Assembly (NCBI RefSeq): GCF_017168335.1
Contig: NZ_JABFAU010000004.1
Coordinates: 222,813 to 286,812, forward strand
DNA: 64,000 nucleotides
Direction: 5' to 3'
Source: Rhodococcus sp. KRD162
GTDB taxonomy: Bacteria > Actinomycetota > Actinomycetes > Mycobacteriales > Mycobacteriaceae
This document shows, in pieces, positions 17,353 to 25,297 of this stretch. The position numbers and the translations under genes are program-made. The notes below the pieces were generated by a model. The model made no database searches and was not told the DNA's origin. It saw only the letters and a list, made by a program, of their open reading frames with translations. The stretch's first letter is position 1, and the number at the start of each line of letters is the position of its first letter.

Positions 17353-18015
17353 GTGACCGAGGCCCCCGCAACACATCCGCACTCGACGACGCGCACCATC
17401 GTGCACGTTCTCCGGCACGGTGAGGTGCACAACCCCAAGGGCATCCTCTACGGACGGCTGCCGGGCTTCAAACTGTCGGTGACCGGCCAGGCGCAGGCGA
17501 AGTCGGTGGCGGATGCGCTGGCCGACCACGACATCACTCACGTCGTGGCCTCGCCGCTGCTGCGCGCCCAAGAAACTGCCGGGCCCATTGCCGCAGCACA
17601 CGGCCTGAAAATCGCCGAGGACGACAACCTCATCGAGGCAGGCAACGAGTTCGAAGGACTGCGCGTGGCCGTGGGCGACGGCGCACTGCGTCGGCCACGG
17701 CACTGGTGGAAGCTGCGCGACCCGTTCACACCGTCCTGGGGCGAGCCGTACCTGCAGATCGCGCACCGCATGCTCGCCGCCGTCAACGCGGCCCGCGTCG
17801 AGGCCGTCGGGCACGAAGCAGTCTGTGTCAGCCACCAACTCCCGGTATGGACACTGCGCCGCTTCCTGCAGGGAGACCGGCTCTGGCACGACCCACGCCA
17901 CCGGCAATGCGGCCTGGCGTCACTGACATCGCTGGTCTACGAGGGCGACCAGCTCGTCGACCTCGTCTACTCCGAGCCTGCCGGATCGTCCGACCCGAGG
18001 ATCACCGGTGCGTAG
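17353..18015 (+). CDS. histidine phosphatase family protein (phosphoglycerate mutase-like)
   Basis: A 220-aa branch-1 histidine phosphatase. The phospho-acceptor motif is LRHGE (His22), followed by YGRLPGFKLSVTGQAQAKSVADAL, SPLLRAQETAGPIA and the second catalytic histidine in VCVSHQLPVWTLRR. The substrate is unknown. A phosphatase of this family also follows hemL in M. tuberculosis (Rv0525). GTG 17353 is the start. Its last eight bases overlap the next gene, so it belongs to the hemL–ccs operon. Confidence 0.85.
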   Translation: MTEAPATHPHSTTRTIVHVLRHGEVHNPKGILYGRLPGFKLSVTGQAQAKSVADALADHDITHVVASPLLRAQETAGPIAAAHGLKIAEDDNLIEAGNEFEGLRVAVGDGALRRPRHWWKLRDPFTPSWGEPYLQIAHRMLAAVNAARVEAVGHEAVCVSHQLPVWTLRRFLQGDRLWHDPRHRQCGLASLTSLVYEGDQLVDLVYSEPAGSSDPRITGA

Positions 18016-18607
18016 GTTCGTACTCGCGATCGCCGCGGTAGCCGCGGTCGCCCTCGTAGCCGGATGCAGTACCGGCACCGACGCAGTGGCACAGGGAGGA
18101 ACTTTCCAGTTCGTCTCACCGGGCGGCAAAACCGACATCTTCTACGACCCGCCATCGGACCGCGGTGCGCTCGGCGAACTCTCCGGCCCCGACCTGATGA
18201 CGGAGAACAAGACGACAGCACTGTCGGACTACGACGGTGACGTCGTCGTACTCAACGTCTGGGGACAGTGGTGCGGACCGTGCCGCGGGGAAGCCGACGA
18301 TCTCGAAAAGGTCTACGAGGCCACCAAAGACCAGGGCGTCGAATTCCTCGGTATCAACGTGCGTGACGAATCGAAGACCGCCGCCCAGGACTTCGTCATC
18401 AGCAACAACGTCAGCTACGCCTCCATCTACGACCCGCCGATGCGCACCCTCAATGCACTCGGCGGCGTGCCCACCTCCGTCATTCCGACGACCATCGTGC
18501 TCGACCGGCAGCACCGCGTCGCCGCAGTGTTCCTGCGCGAACTGCTCGCCGAGGACCTGCAGCCCGTCGTCGAACGGATAGCCGCCGAGGAGCCCGTGCA
18601 ACAGTGA
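18008..18607 (+). CDS. TlpA/ResA-like thiol-disulfide lipoprotein for cytochrome c maturation
   Basis: A 199-aa extracytoplasmic thioredoxin. A signal peptide ending LVAGCS (lipidated Cys20) is followed by a thioredoxin fold with active site WCGPC (Cys89 and Cys92) in VVVLNVWGQWCGPCRGEADDL, and the cis-proline region VIPTTIVLD. It probably reduces the CxxCH haem sites of apocytochromes c with electrons from CcdA. GTG 18008 overlaps the phosphatase gene. Its TGA overlaps the ccdA GTG (GTGA), which fits that functional pairing. Confidence 0.9.
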   Translation: MRRFVLAIAAVAAVALVAGCSTGTDAVAQGGTFQFVSPGGKTDIFYDPPSDRGALGELSGPDLMTENKTTALSDYDGDVVVLNVWGQWCGPCRGEADDLEKVYEATKDQGVEFLGINVRDESKTAAQDFVISNNVSYASIYDPPMRTLNALGGVPTSVIPTTIVLDRQHRVAAVFLRELLAEDLQPVVERIAAEEPVQQ

Positions 18608-19437
18608 CTGTGGCAATGCAGGAAACGGTCCACCTTGCCGGGGTCGGCGCGAGTTTCCAGGAAGCCGCGGCCTCGGGTCCGCTGATCCTGGCCCTCGGAG
18701 CCTGCGTCCTGGCCGGGCTCGTCTCCTTCGCGTCACCATGCGTCGTTCCGCTGGTTCCGGGATACCTGTCCTACCTCGCCGGAGTCGTCGGAGCCGACGC
18801 CCCCGCGGTCACCGCAGGCGAGGCCGCGGTGAAGACGAAGGTACGCAGCGGACGACTACGAGTGGCCGGAGCCGCCGCCCTGTTCGTCCTCGGATTCACC
18901 GTGGTGTTCGTCCTCGCGACCGCGTCCGTCTTCGGTGCCATCTCCGTTCTGTCGATCAATCGAGAACTGCTCATGCGGATCGGCGGTGTCGTCACCATCG
19001 CCATGGGCCTGGTGTTCGTCGGACTGATCCCAGCCCTGCAGCGCGACGTGCGATTCGAACCGAAGCAGGTCGGCTCACTGGCCGGAGCGCCGCTGCTCGG
19101 CGGCGTGTTCGCACTCGGGTGGACCCCATGCCTTGGACCCACTCTCGCGGGCGTCATCTCGTTGGCCGCAGGAACCGACGGCGCGACAGCGGCTCGCGGC
19201 GTCACCCTCATCGTGGCCTACTGCCTCGGCCTCGGCCTGCCGTTCGTGATTCTCGCGTTCGGTTCGGTCAGCGCACTCCGAGGCGTCGGCTGGCTACGTA
19301 CACATGCACGACAGATACAGGTGTTCGGCGGAATCATGTTGATAGCAGTTGGAATTGCACTGGTCACCGGTGCCTGGGATCAGTTCGTCGGGTGGATTCG
19401 CGACGCCTTCGTCTCCGACGTGGTGTTGCCGATATGA
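18604..19437 (+). CDS. ccdA: cytochrome c biogenesis protein CcdA
   Basis: A 277-aa, six-helix membrane protein that carries reducing power from cytosolic thioredoxin to the outside. The paired redox cysteines lie in SFASPCVVPLVPGYLSYLAG and GWTPCLGPTLAGVISLA. The start is GTG 18604, four-base overlap with the TlpA-like gene. Its TGA overlaps the ATG of resB (ATGA). Its natural partners are all in the same operon. Confidence 0.93.
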   Translation: MTVAMQETVHLAGVGASFQEAAASGPLILALGACVLAGLVSFASPCVVPLVPGYLSYLAGVVGADAPAVTAGEAAVKTKVRSGRLRVAGAAALFVLGFTVVFVLATASVFGAISVLSINRELLMRIGGVVTIAMGLVFVGLIPALQRDVRFEPKQVGSLAGAPLLGGVFALGWTPCLGPTLAGVISLAAGTDGATAARGVTLIVAYCLGLGLPFVILAFGSVSALRGVGWLRTHARQIQVFGGIMLIAVGIALVTGAWDQFVGWIRDAFVSDVVLPI

Positions 19438-21053
19438 CCGCCGACACCGAAGAGCGCACCGAGGCCTCGCCGCCCAGCAAGCAGTCGACGCTGGGCAAGG
19501 TAGTTGCCCTGGTCCGCAACACCTGGCGCGGTCTGACCAGTATGCGCACCGCCCTGGTGCTGCTGTTCCTGCTGGCGTTCGCTGCCGTGCCCGGTGCCCT
19601 CGTGCCGCAGCGCAGCCTCAACGCGGGCAAGGTCGACCAGTACATCGCGGACCGCCCGACCCTCGGCCCCATCATGGACAGGCTCGAACTGTTCGACGTG
19701 TTCGGCAGCTTCTGGTTCACCGCGATCTACGCGCTGCTGTTCATCTCGCTGATCGGCTGCATCCTGCCGCGCTGCATCGAGCACGCGAAGCAACTGCGCA
19801 CCAAACCCGTTCGCGCACCCCGCAACCTCTCCCGGCTGCCACACCACAGCCGCTACGACGTCGAGGGAACGCCGGAGGAGATCGCAGCGCAGGTACGCGC
19901 CCAGCTGCGAGGCTGGCGCGTCGCCCAGCGAACCGAGGACGGCGGAGCGGTGACGCTCTCGGCCGAGAAGGGCTACGTCCGTGAACTCGGCAACCTCGTC
20001 TTCCACCTCTCGCTCGTCGGCCTGCTCGCCGCGATCGCCATGGGCAAACTGCTCGGATACGAGGGCAACCGCATCGTCATCGCCGACGACGGCCCCGGAT
20101 TCTGCACCTCCACGCCTGCCAACTACGACTCGTTCAGGGCAGGCAACCTCGTCGACGGCACCGACCTCGAACCACTGTGCCTGCGCGTCAAAGACTTCCG
20201 AGCCGACTACCTCGACAACGGCCAGGCCGAGATGTTCACCTCCAACATCGCCTACCAAGCCGGTGACGACCTGACCGACAACATCTGGCGCGACGACCAA
20301 CTCCAGGTCAACCATCCACTGCGCGTGGCAGGCGACCGCGTCTACCTCCAAGGCCACGGCTACGCACCGACCTTCACCGTCACGTTCCCGGACGGTGAAA
20401 CCCGCACCGACACCATCCAATGGCAACCGACCGACGCCACGACCTTCCTCTCCAGCGGAGTGCTACGCGTCGACCCACCCGGCGGCCTCTACCCCGACCC
20501 CCTGGACCGGCGGAAGAACCAGATCGCCATCGAAGGGCTGTTCGCTCCGACGGCGTCGTTCCACGGCAGCCTGCTGTCGTCGAGCTTCCCGGCCATGAAC
20601 GACCCCGCCGTCGCCATCGACATCTACAAGGGCGACACCGGACTCGACACCGGACTCCCGCAATCGATCTTCTCGCTCGATCAGGAAATGATCGCCCAGG
20701 GACGCCTCGTCAAACAGGACCGCGTCAACCTGATGCCGGGAGAATCCTCGACGCTGAGCGATGGAACTATCGTCACGTTCGATGGAGCGAAAGAATTCGT
20801 CAACCTCCAGGTCTCGCACGACCCCGCCCAAACCTGGGTGCTCGTCTTCGCACTGACGATGATGGGCGGACTGCTCGTCTCACTGGTGATCAAGCGTCGC
20901 AGAATCTGGGTCCGGCTCATCGCCGACGAGCAGTCACGACGTACTGTAGTAGACCTCGGCGGACTTGCACGCACCGATCAGGCGGGGTGGGGCGAAGAGT
21001 TCGACCGCCTGTGCACCCGCCTGCTCGGCGACACCTCGAAACAGGAGAACTGA
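19434..21053 (+). CDS. resB: cytochrome c biogenesis protein ResB (Ccs1)
   Basis: A 539-aa component of the system II haem lyase. It has N-terminal helices (TALVLLFLLAFAAVPGALVPQ and FTAIYALLFISLIGCILPR), a third around LVFHLSLVGLLAAIAMG, a large extracytoplasmic domain (about residues 220-455) and a last helix TWVLVFALTMMGGLLVSLVIK. With CcsB it moves and ligates haem to apocytochrome c. An open frame extends upstream across ccdA, but ATG 19434 overlaps the ccdA stop and gives the known N-terminus. ccsB starts 3 bases after the stop. Confidence 0.93.
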   Translation: MTADTEERTEASPPSKQSTLGKVVALVRNTWRGLTSMRTALVLLFLLAFAAVPGALVPQRSLNAGKVDQYIADRPTLGPIMDRLELFDVFGSFWFTAIYALLFISLIGCILPRCIEHAKQLRTKPVRAPRNLSRLPHHSRYDVEGTPEEIAAQVRAQLRGWRVAQRTEDGGAVTLSAEKGYVRELGNLVFHLSLVGLLAAIAMGKLLGYEGNRIVIADDGPGFCTSTPANYDSFRAGNLVDGTDLEPLCLRVKDFRADYLDNGQAEMFTSNIAYQAGDDLTDNIWRDDQLQVNHPLRVAGDRVYLQGHGYAPTFTVTFPDGETRTDTIQWQPTDATTFLSSGVLRVDPPGGLYPDPLDRRKNQIAIEGLFAPTASFHGSLLSSSFPAMNDPAVAIDIYKGDTGLDTGLPQSIFSLDQEMIAQGRLVKQDRVNLMPGESSTLSDGTIVTFDGAKEFVNLQVSHDPAQTWVLVFALTMMGGLLVSLVIKRRRIWVRLIADEQSRRTVVDLGGLARTDQAGWGEEFDRLCTRLLGDTSKQEN

Positions 21054-21056
21054 CCG

Positions 21057-22022
21057 ATGCCGATCAACGAGACCCTCTCGCAGTACAGCGACTGGTCGTT
21101 CGAATCCGCGTTCACCATCTACGTGCTCGCCTTCGTCCTCCTCATCGCCCAGTACGCCTCAGCCAAAGCCACGGCCGTACAGGCGAAAGAACTCGTCGGT
21201 GCCGGAGCCCCCGTCGAACAGACCCGCCCGGGACTGGTGGTGGAGACCCCCAAACGCCCGCTCTCCGATCGCCTCGCCGGCATGGGCTTCGCACTCCTCG
21301 CGCCCGCCCTCGCGCTGCACATCGCCGCCGTCGTCCTCCGCGGCTTCGCCACCCACCGATTCCCGCTCGGCAACATGTACGAGTTCGTCACCATGGCCAC
21401 CGCAGCAGCAACCCTCACCTCGGTGATCGCACTGCGCAAGAAAACCATGCGCCCGATGCTCGTGTTCGTCCTCGCACCGATCCTCGTGCTGATGTTCTTC
21501 GCCGCCACCAAGCTCTACGCCGACGCCGCCCCGGTCGTCCCGGCACTGCGCTCCTACTGGCTGCCCATCCACGTCACCATCGTCAGCGTCGGCAGCGGCA
21601 TCCTGCTGGTCTCCGGCGTCGCCTCCCTGCTGTTCCTGCTACGCATCAAGCAGCCACTCGGCGAGGAAAGCCTCGGGTTCTGGGGCAAATTCGCCTCCAA
21701 ACTGCCCGACGCCCAAGCCCTCGACCGACTCGCCTACAAGACGACCATCGTCGCCTTCCCGCTCTTCGGAGCCGGCGTCATCCTCGGCGCGATCTGGGCC
21801 GAAGCCGCATGGGGACGCTTCTGGGGCTGGGACCCCAAAGAAACGATGTCGTTCATCGCCTGGATCATCTACGCCGCCTACCTGCACGCCCGCGCCACCT
21901 CCGGATGGCGCAACACCCGCGCCGCGTGGATCAACATCGCCGGATTCACCGCCATGCTGTTCAACCTCTTCATCATCAACATGGTGGTCTCGGGACTGCA
22001 CAGCTACGCCGGCCTGAACTAG
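21057..22022 (+). CDS. ccsB: cytochrome c biogenesis protein CcsB/CcsA (ResC), haem lyase
   Basis: A 321-aa, eight-helix membrane protein and the haem-handling half of the system II lyase. The tryptophan-rich haem motif WGRFWGWDPKETMSFIAWIIYAAYLHAR is intact. Likely haem-ligand histidines flank it (LALHIAAVVLRGFATHRFPLGNMYEF and LPIHVTIVSVGSG). ATG 21057 follows the resB stop directly with AGGAG upstream. This is the last gene of the hemL operon. A 33-bp tandem repeat begins 18 bases after its stop and might form the transcript end. Confidence 0.93.
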   Translation: MPINETLSQYSDWSFESAFTIYVLAFVLLIAQYASAKATAVQAKELVGAGAPVEQTRPGLVVETPKRPLSDRLAGMGFALLAPALALHIAAVVLRGFATHRFPLGNMYEFVTMATAAATLTSVIALRKKTMRPMLVFVLAPILVLMFFAATKLYADAAPVVPALRSYWLPIHVTIVSVGSGILLVSGVASLLFLLRIKQPLGEESLGFWGKFASKLPDAQALDRLAYKTTIVAFPLFGAGVILGAIWAEAAWGRFWGWDPKETMSFIAWIIYAAYLHARATSGWRNTRAAWINIAGFTAMLFNLFIINMVVSGLHSYAGLN

Positions 22023-22040
22023 TCCCGGCGCAGACTGCGG

Positions 22041-22187
22041 GGCTCCACTCCTGCATCTTCGGGTCGTTCCGCAGGCTCCACTCCTGCATATTCGGGTCGT
22101 TCCGCAGGCTCCACTCCTGCATCTTCGGGTCGTTCCGCAGGCTCCACTCCTGCACTGTCGGGTCGTTCCGCAGGCTCCACTCCTGCC
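22041..22187. repeat. 33-bp tandem repeat, four full cores plus a partial; dispersed family, locus 1
   Basis: Four copies of a 25-bp core (22063-22087, 22096-22120, 22129-22153, 22162-22186), plus a 14-base partial copy at 22041-22054, with 8-base spacers ATCTTCGG, ATATTCGG, ATCTTCGG and ACTGTCGG. The core runs from GTCGTTCC to CTCCTGC. On the opposite strand GCAGG-AGTGGAG-CCTGC can form a 5-bp stem with a 7-base loop. It fills most of the gap between ccsB and the ATPase gene. The same core recurs at 49040-49225 with different spacers. Confidence 0.9.
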
Positions 22188-22262
22188 CCTCAGCTGGTAG
22201 CGTCCGATCCGGCTCGATGGGGGAGACATCCGAGCCCGGATCTGGAGTGGGGGGAATCGGTC

Positions 22263-24176
22263 ATGGCCGATCGGCACGAAAACAAATGGCAACCCGTCCG
22301 GCCATTGGACGAGGACCTACCGGAAGAAGATGCGCCCGGGCGTGACGCAGCAGTCACCACCGGCTCGACCACAGCCACACCCGACGCGAAACCAGCGCCG
22401 CAACGTGAGCCATTTCGCTCGACGCCCATCACAATGCCGCCGGAAAGCAGCGCAACCCCGCCCCGGACGCCACCCGAGACCACGCGGACCCCGGTGCCAT
22501 CGACGCCGATTCCTGCGTCACGTCCAGCACAATCCGCAGTCGCGCCCGCCACGGCATCCGAGTCGACCGATGGCGGCGACACACCCGGAACCGCCCAAGG
22601 TGTGGGGGAGGCAGAATCCGCCCCCGCCGCCGCCATACCGACCGAGGCGGGGGAGTCGGCGAAAAGTACGTCACCCGCCACGCCTGCCGAAACGCCGACC
22701 ACTCCCGCAGCGTCTCCCGAGAAGCCCGCTCCGGCGCAGAAGGATTCCGCCGTTCCGCCGCCTGGTCCACCGCCACCCAGCCAGGTCCACCAGCCGCCGG
22801 TCTCATCCGGACCAGTACCGAACCGGCCCACAGCCCCGACGAACAACGGCGCGCCACAGGCCCAGATGGGGCCGCCGAACGACAGTCATCCGCAGATCCA
22901 AGGTGGGCCGCACGGGCCGATCGGACCCCAGAATCACTGGGCACCTCAGAACCAGATGGCAGTGCAGAACCAGATGGCGGTGCAGAACCAGATGGCACCA
23001 CAGAACCAGATGGCACCTCACAACCAGATGGCACCGCACAGCCAGATGGCACCGCACAGCCAGATGGCGGTGCAGAACCAGATAGCACCTCACAACCAGT
23101 GGATTCCTCAGTCCGGTCCATGGCCTCAACCCCCACAACCGCAGCTCGCCCCGACAGGTGCCCAGGTTCTGCCGCCACCGGGAGCGGTAGACCACCTCGG
23201 TCGATTCGACGATCGAGCAGCGCCTTCGCATCCGGTGTCGGCGAACGATCTAGGTAATTCGTTGCTTGTGAGATCGGCGAGTGCGGCACCGGTGGCCGGG
23301 TGGCGTCGGGCTCTGTACGTAATGTCCGGCGGCCGTATCGACGTCGGCAACAGTGCAGCCCAGCAGCGCCGCCTCGAGTTGACTGCGCAGGTCGATCGGA
23401 CTCTTGTGGGGTGCTACCGCGTCGCGGTGCTGTCGTTGAAGGGTGGCGTCGGCAAGACGACGACGACGGCGACGCTTGGGTCGACGTTCGCCGAGATTCG
23501 GGGTGATCGAGTGATCGCTATCGACGCGAACCCCGACCGCGGGACATTGGGACAGAAGGTTCCCTCGGAGACCTCGGCAACGGTGCGAAATTTGTTGCAC
23601 GACATAGCGTCTCTGACGCGGTACAGCGACGTTCGGGCATACACCTCCCAGAACGCCAATCGGCTCGAGGTGCTGGCGTCCGATGCGGACCCGGCAGCAT
23701 CGGAAGCGTTCAGTGGTGAGGACTACGAGCGCGCGGTCGAACTGCTCGAGAAGTTCTACAGCATCGTCATCACAGATTGCGGCACCGGATTGATGCACTC
23801 GGCCATGGAGAGCATTCTCGAAGGCGCTGACACGCTCGTGGTCGTCAGTTCAGCGTCGGTGGATGGAGCACGCAGCGCATCGGCCACGCTCGACTGGCTC
23901 GACGCGCACGGCTACCGGGACTTGGTGGCCGGATCGGTTGCCGTCGTCAACGGAGTTCGACCCAGGGCAGGGAAAGTCGATCTGGAGAAGGTGGTCGAGC
24001 ATTTCGAACAGAGATGTGCACACGTACGGACGATTCCGTTCGACCCACATCTCGAGGAGGGGGCAGAGATCGAACTGGATCGCCTTCGTGGACGCACGCG
24101 TAAGGCACTGCTCGAGGTTGCGGCAGCGGTAGCGGCCGGTTTCCCGGACTCGCCCACCGCTTCTCGCCGCAGTTGA
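22263..24176 (+). CDS. MinD/ParA-like ATPase with long Pro/Gln-rich N-terminal tail (EspI-like layout)
   Basis: A 637-aa protein. Residues 1 to about 330 are disordered (Pro, Thr, Ala, Gln) and include ten hexapeptide repeats. The C-terminal 270 residues are a P-loop ATPase with a deviant Walker A, LKGGVGKTTT (about 393-401), IAIDANPDRGTLGQK, and a Walker B region VITDCGTGLMHS. This matches the layout of the ESX-1-associated protein EspI and related MinD-like ATPases of Mycobacteriales. No ESX genes, ParB or Min partner lie nearby. ATG 22263 follows GGGGGAATCGGTC. Its role could be secretion, polar positioning or partition of some cargo. Confidence 0.78.
   Translation: MADRHENKWQPVRPLDEDLPEEDAPGRDAAVTTGSTTATPDAKPAPQREPFRSTPITMPPESSATPPRTPPETTRTPVPSTPIPASRPAQSAVAPATASESTDGGDTPGTAQGVGEAESAPAAAIPTEAGESAKSTSPATPAETPTTPAASPEKPAPAQKDSAVPPPGPPPPSQVHQPPVSSGPVPNRPTAPTNNGAPQAQMGPPNDSHPQIQGGPHGPIGPQNHWAPQNQMAVQNQMAVQNQMAPQNQMAPHNQMAPHSQMAPHSQMAVQNQIAPHNQWIPQSGPWPQPPQPQLAPTGAQVLPPPGAVDHLGRFDDRAAPSHPVSANDLGNSLLVRSASAAPVAGWRRALYVMSGGRIDVGNSAAQQRRLELTAQVDRTLVGCYRVAVLSLKGGVGKTTTTATLGSTFAEIRGDRVIAIDANPDRGTLGQKVPSETSATVRNLLHDIASLTRYSDVRAYTSQNANRLEVLASDADPAASEAFSGEDYERAVELLEKFYSIVITDCGTGLMHSAMESILEGADTLVVVSSASVDGARSASATLDWLDAHGYRDLVAGSVAVVNGVRPRAGKVDLEKVVEHFEQRCAHVRTIPFDPHLEEGAEIELDRLRGRTRKALLEVAAAVAAGFPDSPTASRRS
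22929..23108 (+). repeat. ten in-frame 18-bp units (hexapeptide QNQMAP/V-type)
   Basis: Ten contiguous 18-base units encode QNHWAP, QNQMAV (twice), QNQMAP (twice), HNQMAP, HSQMAP, HSQMAV, QNQIAP and HNQWIP. Most differ by only one to three bases, so the array expanded recently. It lies in the disordered tail of the MinD-like ATPase, about residues 223-282. Length variation between strains is expected. Confidence 0.9.
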
Positions 24177-24191
24177 GAACCTCGAAAGCTT

Positions 24192-24392
24192 CTACTCGGT
24201 CGGTTCGGTGCCCGCCTCCGTGGTTCCGTCTTTTCCTCCGCGGCGAGCTTCCCGATTGATTCGCCACAGAAATTCCGGATCGTCATCGGGTCCGACGGTT
24301 CGTGGAGGCTCGGCCCCTGTGCCGGGTCCGAAAGCCTTCCAGAACAGCACCACCACTGCCACCAAGCCGATCAACGCCAATAGATAGATCAC
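24192..24392 (-). CDS. small single-helix membrane protein
   Basis: A 66-aa product: one N-terminal helix (IYLLALIGLVAVVVLFWKAFG) and a charged, Gly/Glu/Arg-rich cytosolic tail. The function is unknown. The start is GTG 24392, strongly supported by an AAGGAGGTGA ribosome site just upstream. It ends 15 bases from the convergent ATPase gene and is transcribed toward it. Confidence 0.7.
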   Translation of the reverse strand: MIYLLALIGLVAVVVLFWKAFGPGTGAEPPRTVGPDDDPEFLWRINREARRGGKDGTTEAGTEPTE

Positions 24393-24528
24393 GACTCACC
24401 TCCTTGTACGAGGGTAGCCGCGATAGAGCAGCCTCCGCACCCGTCGAGCATCGCAGATTCCTGAGAATGTGCGATGAGTTCGTTGGGTGCGGATGCCGCA
24501 AGGGTTTCAGTTGTCGGGATATCCGATC

Positions 24529-24744
24529 TCAGTGGTGTGCGCCGGCTTCGGTCGTCAGAGACGTCAGCAGTTGCATGACCTCGGTTTCGCGGAACCGGCG
24601 GTGGCCGCCAGGGGTGCGGAGAGATCCGAGGCGTCCGGCGTGTGCCCAGCGGGTCACGGTCTTGGGGTCGACGTGGAAAAGCGCGGCTACCTGACCCGGC
24701 GTGAGAAGTGAGTCCTGAGCTTTGTGAAATGTTGGTGCGCTCAT
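24529..24744 (-). CDS. bldC: BldC-type MerR-family DNA-binding protein
   Basis: A 71-aa regulator consisting of a single winged-helix MerR/excisionase-type domain: LLTPGQVAALFHVDPKTVTRWAHAG followed by LGSLRTPGGHRRFRETEV. This is very close to Streptomyces BldC (68 aa), which controls the onset of development by cooperative binding to direct repeats. In rhodococci its role is unclear. The open frame extends far upstream, but ATG 24744 gives the standard BldC N-terminus. It is divergent from the DUF4229 gene across about 200 bases. Confidence 0.88.
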   Translation of the reverse strand: MSAPTFHKAQDSLLTPGQVAALFHVDPKTVTRWAHAGRLGSLRTPGGHRRFRETEVMQLLTSLTTEAGAHH

Positions 24745-24879
24745 CTGTCGTGTCCTCCTACGATGCGGTTCGGTGCATTCGCGTCGAACCGGAGATATCG
24801 GTCTGCTGTGTTCTGGAACCCATGGTTGCACCCGAACCCCTAGGTACTCGACTGATACAAGGTTGGTAAAGGGGAGGTA

Positions 24880-24933
24880 ATGGACAAATCGGTCACCCCA
24901 GGGGTGGGTCGGAACGATCGACGAGCCCGGTAA
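24880..24933 (+). other. possible 17-codon upstream ORF / leader peptide
   Basis: ATG 24880 follows AAAGGGGAGGTA, the strongest ribosome-site-like string in this gap (spacing is short). It opens a 17-codon frame (begins MDKSV, ends RRAR) that stops 10 bases before the GTG of the DUF4229 gene. The palindrome CACCCC-A-GGGGTG (24894-24906) lies inside it. It could be a regulatory leader or chance. The rest of the 24745-24943 gap shows no clear promoter to my eye. Confidence 0.3.
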
Positions 24934-24943
24934 CCTGGGATCC

Positions 24944-25297
24944 GTGAGTGAAGCGACGAATGCCGATAACAGCGAACCGACCAGCGGAAACACCGTGAAC
25001 GGTAGGTCGCCGAAAAAGTCGCTCGCCGTGAACCTGGCCGCGTACACCTTCGCCCGGCTCGCGCTCGTCATCGTGATCGCGCTGGCAATCGTGGGCATCG
25101 GTTTACTGTTCGGCGTCGAGGTTCCGGTCCTCGTAGCCGCAATCTTCGCCGTGCTGATCTCGCTTCCACTGTCGCTGCTCCTGTTCAAGAAAATGCGTAT
25201 CCGCGTCAACGAGTCCATCGCTGCAGTCGACGAGGACAGGCGAGCCGCGCGCGCGGACCTGCAGTCGAAGCTGCGTGGTGAAGACGGCAGAAAATGA
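24944..25297 (+). CDS. DUF4229-type membrane protein
   Basis: A 117-aa protein: a hydrophilic N-terminus (about 25 residues), then two close helices ([23 protein letters not shown] and [21 protein letters not shown]), then [29 protein letters not shown]. This is the DUF4229 pattern of actinobacteria, function unknown. GTG 24944 is the start. Its stop overlaps the next ATG (ATGA, 25294), so it is translationally coupled to the cysteine desulfhydrase-like enzyme. Confidence 0.8.
   Translation: MSEATNADNSEPTSGNTVNGRSPKKSLAVNLAAYTFARLALVIVIALAIVGIGLLFGVEVPVLVAAIFAVLISLPLSLLLFKKMRIRVNESIAAVDEDRRAARADLQSKLRGEDGRK

Noticed and set aside
22041..22187. CRISPR array
   Set aside because: The repeats have 25-bp cores but spacers of only 7-8 bases that are nearly identical within an array, and no cas genes are present.
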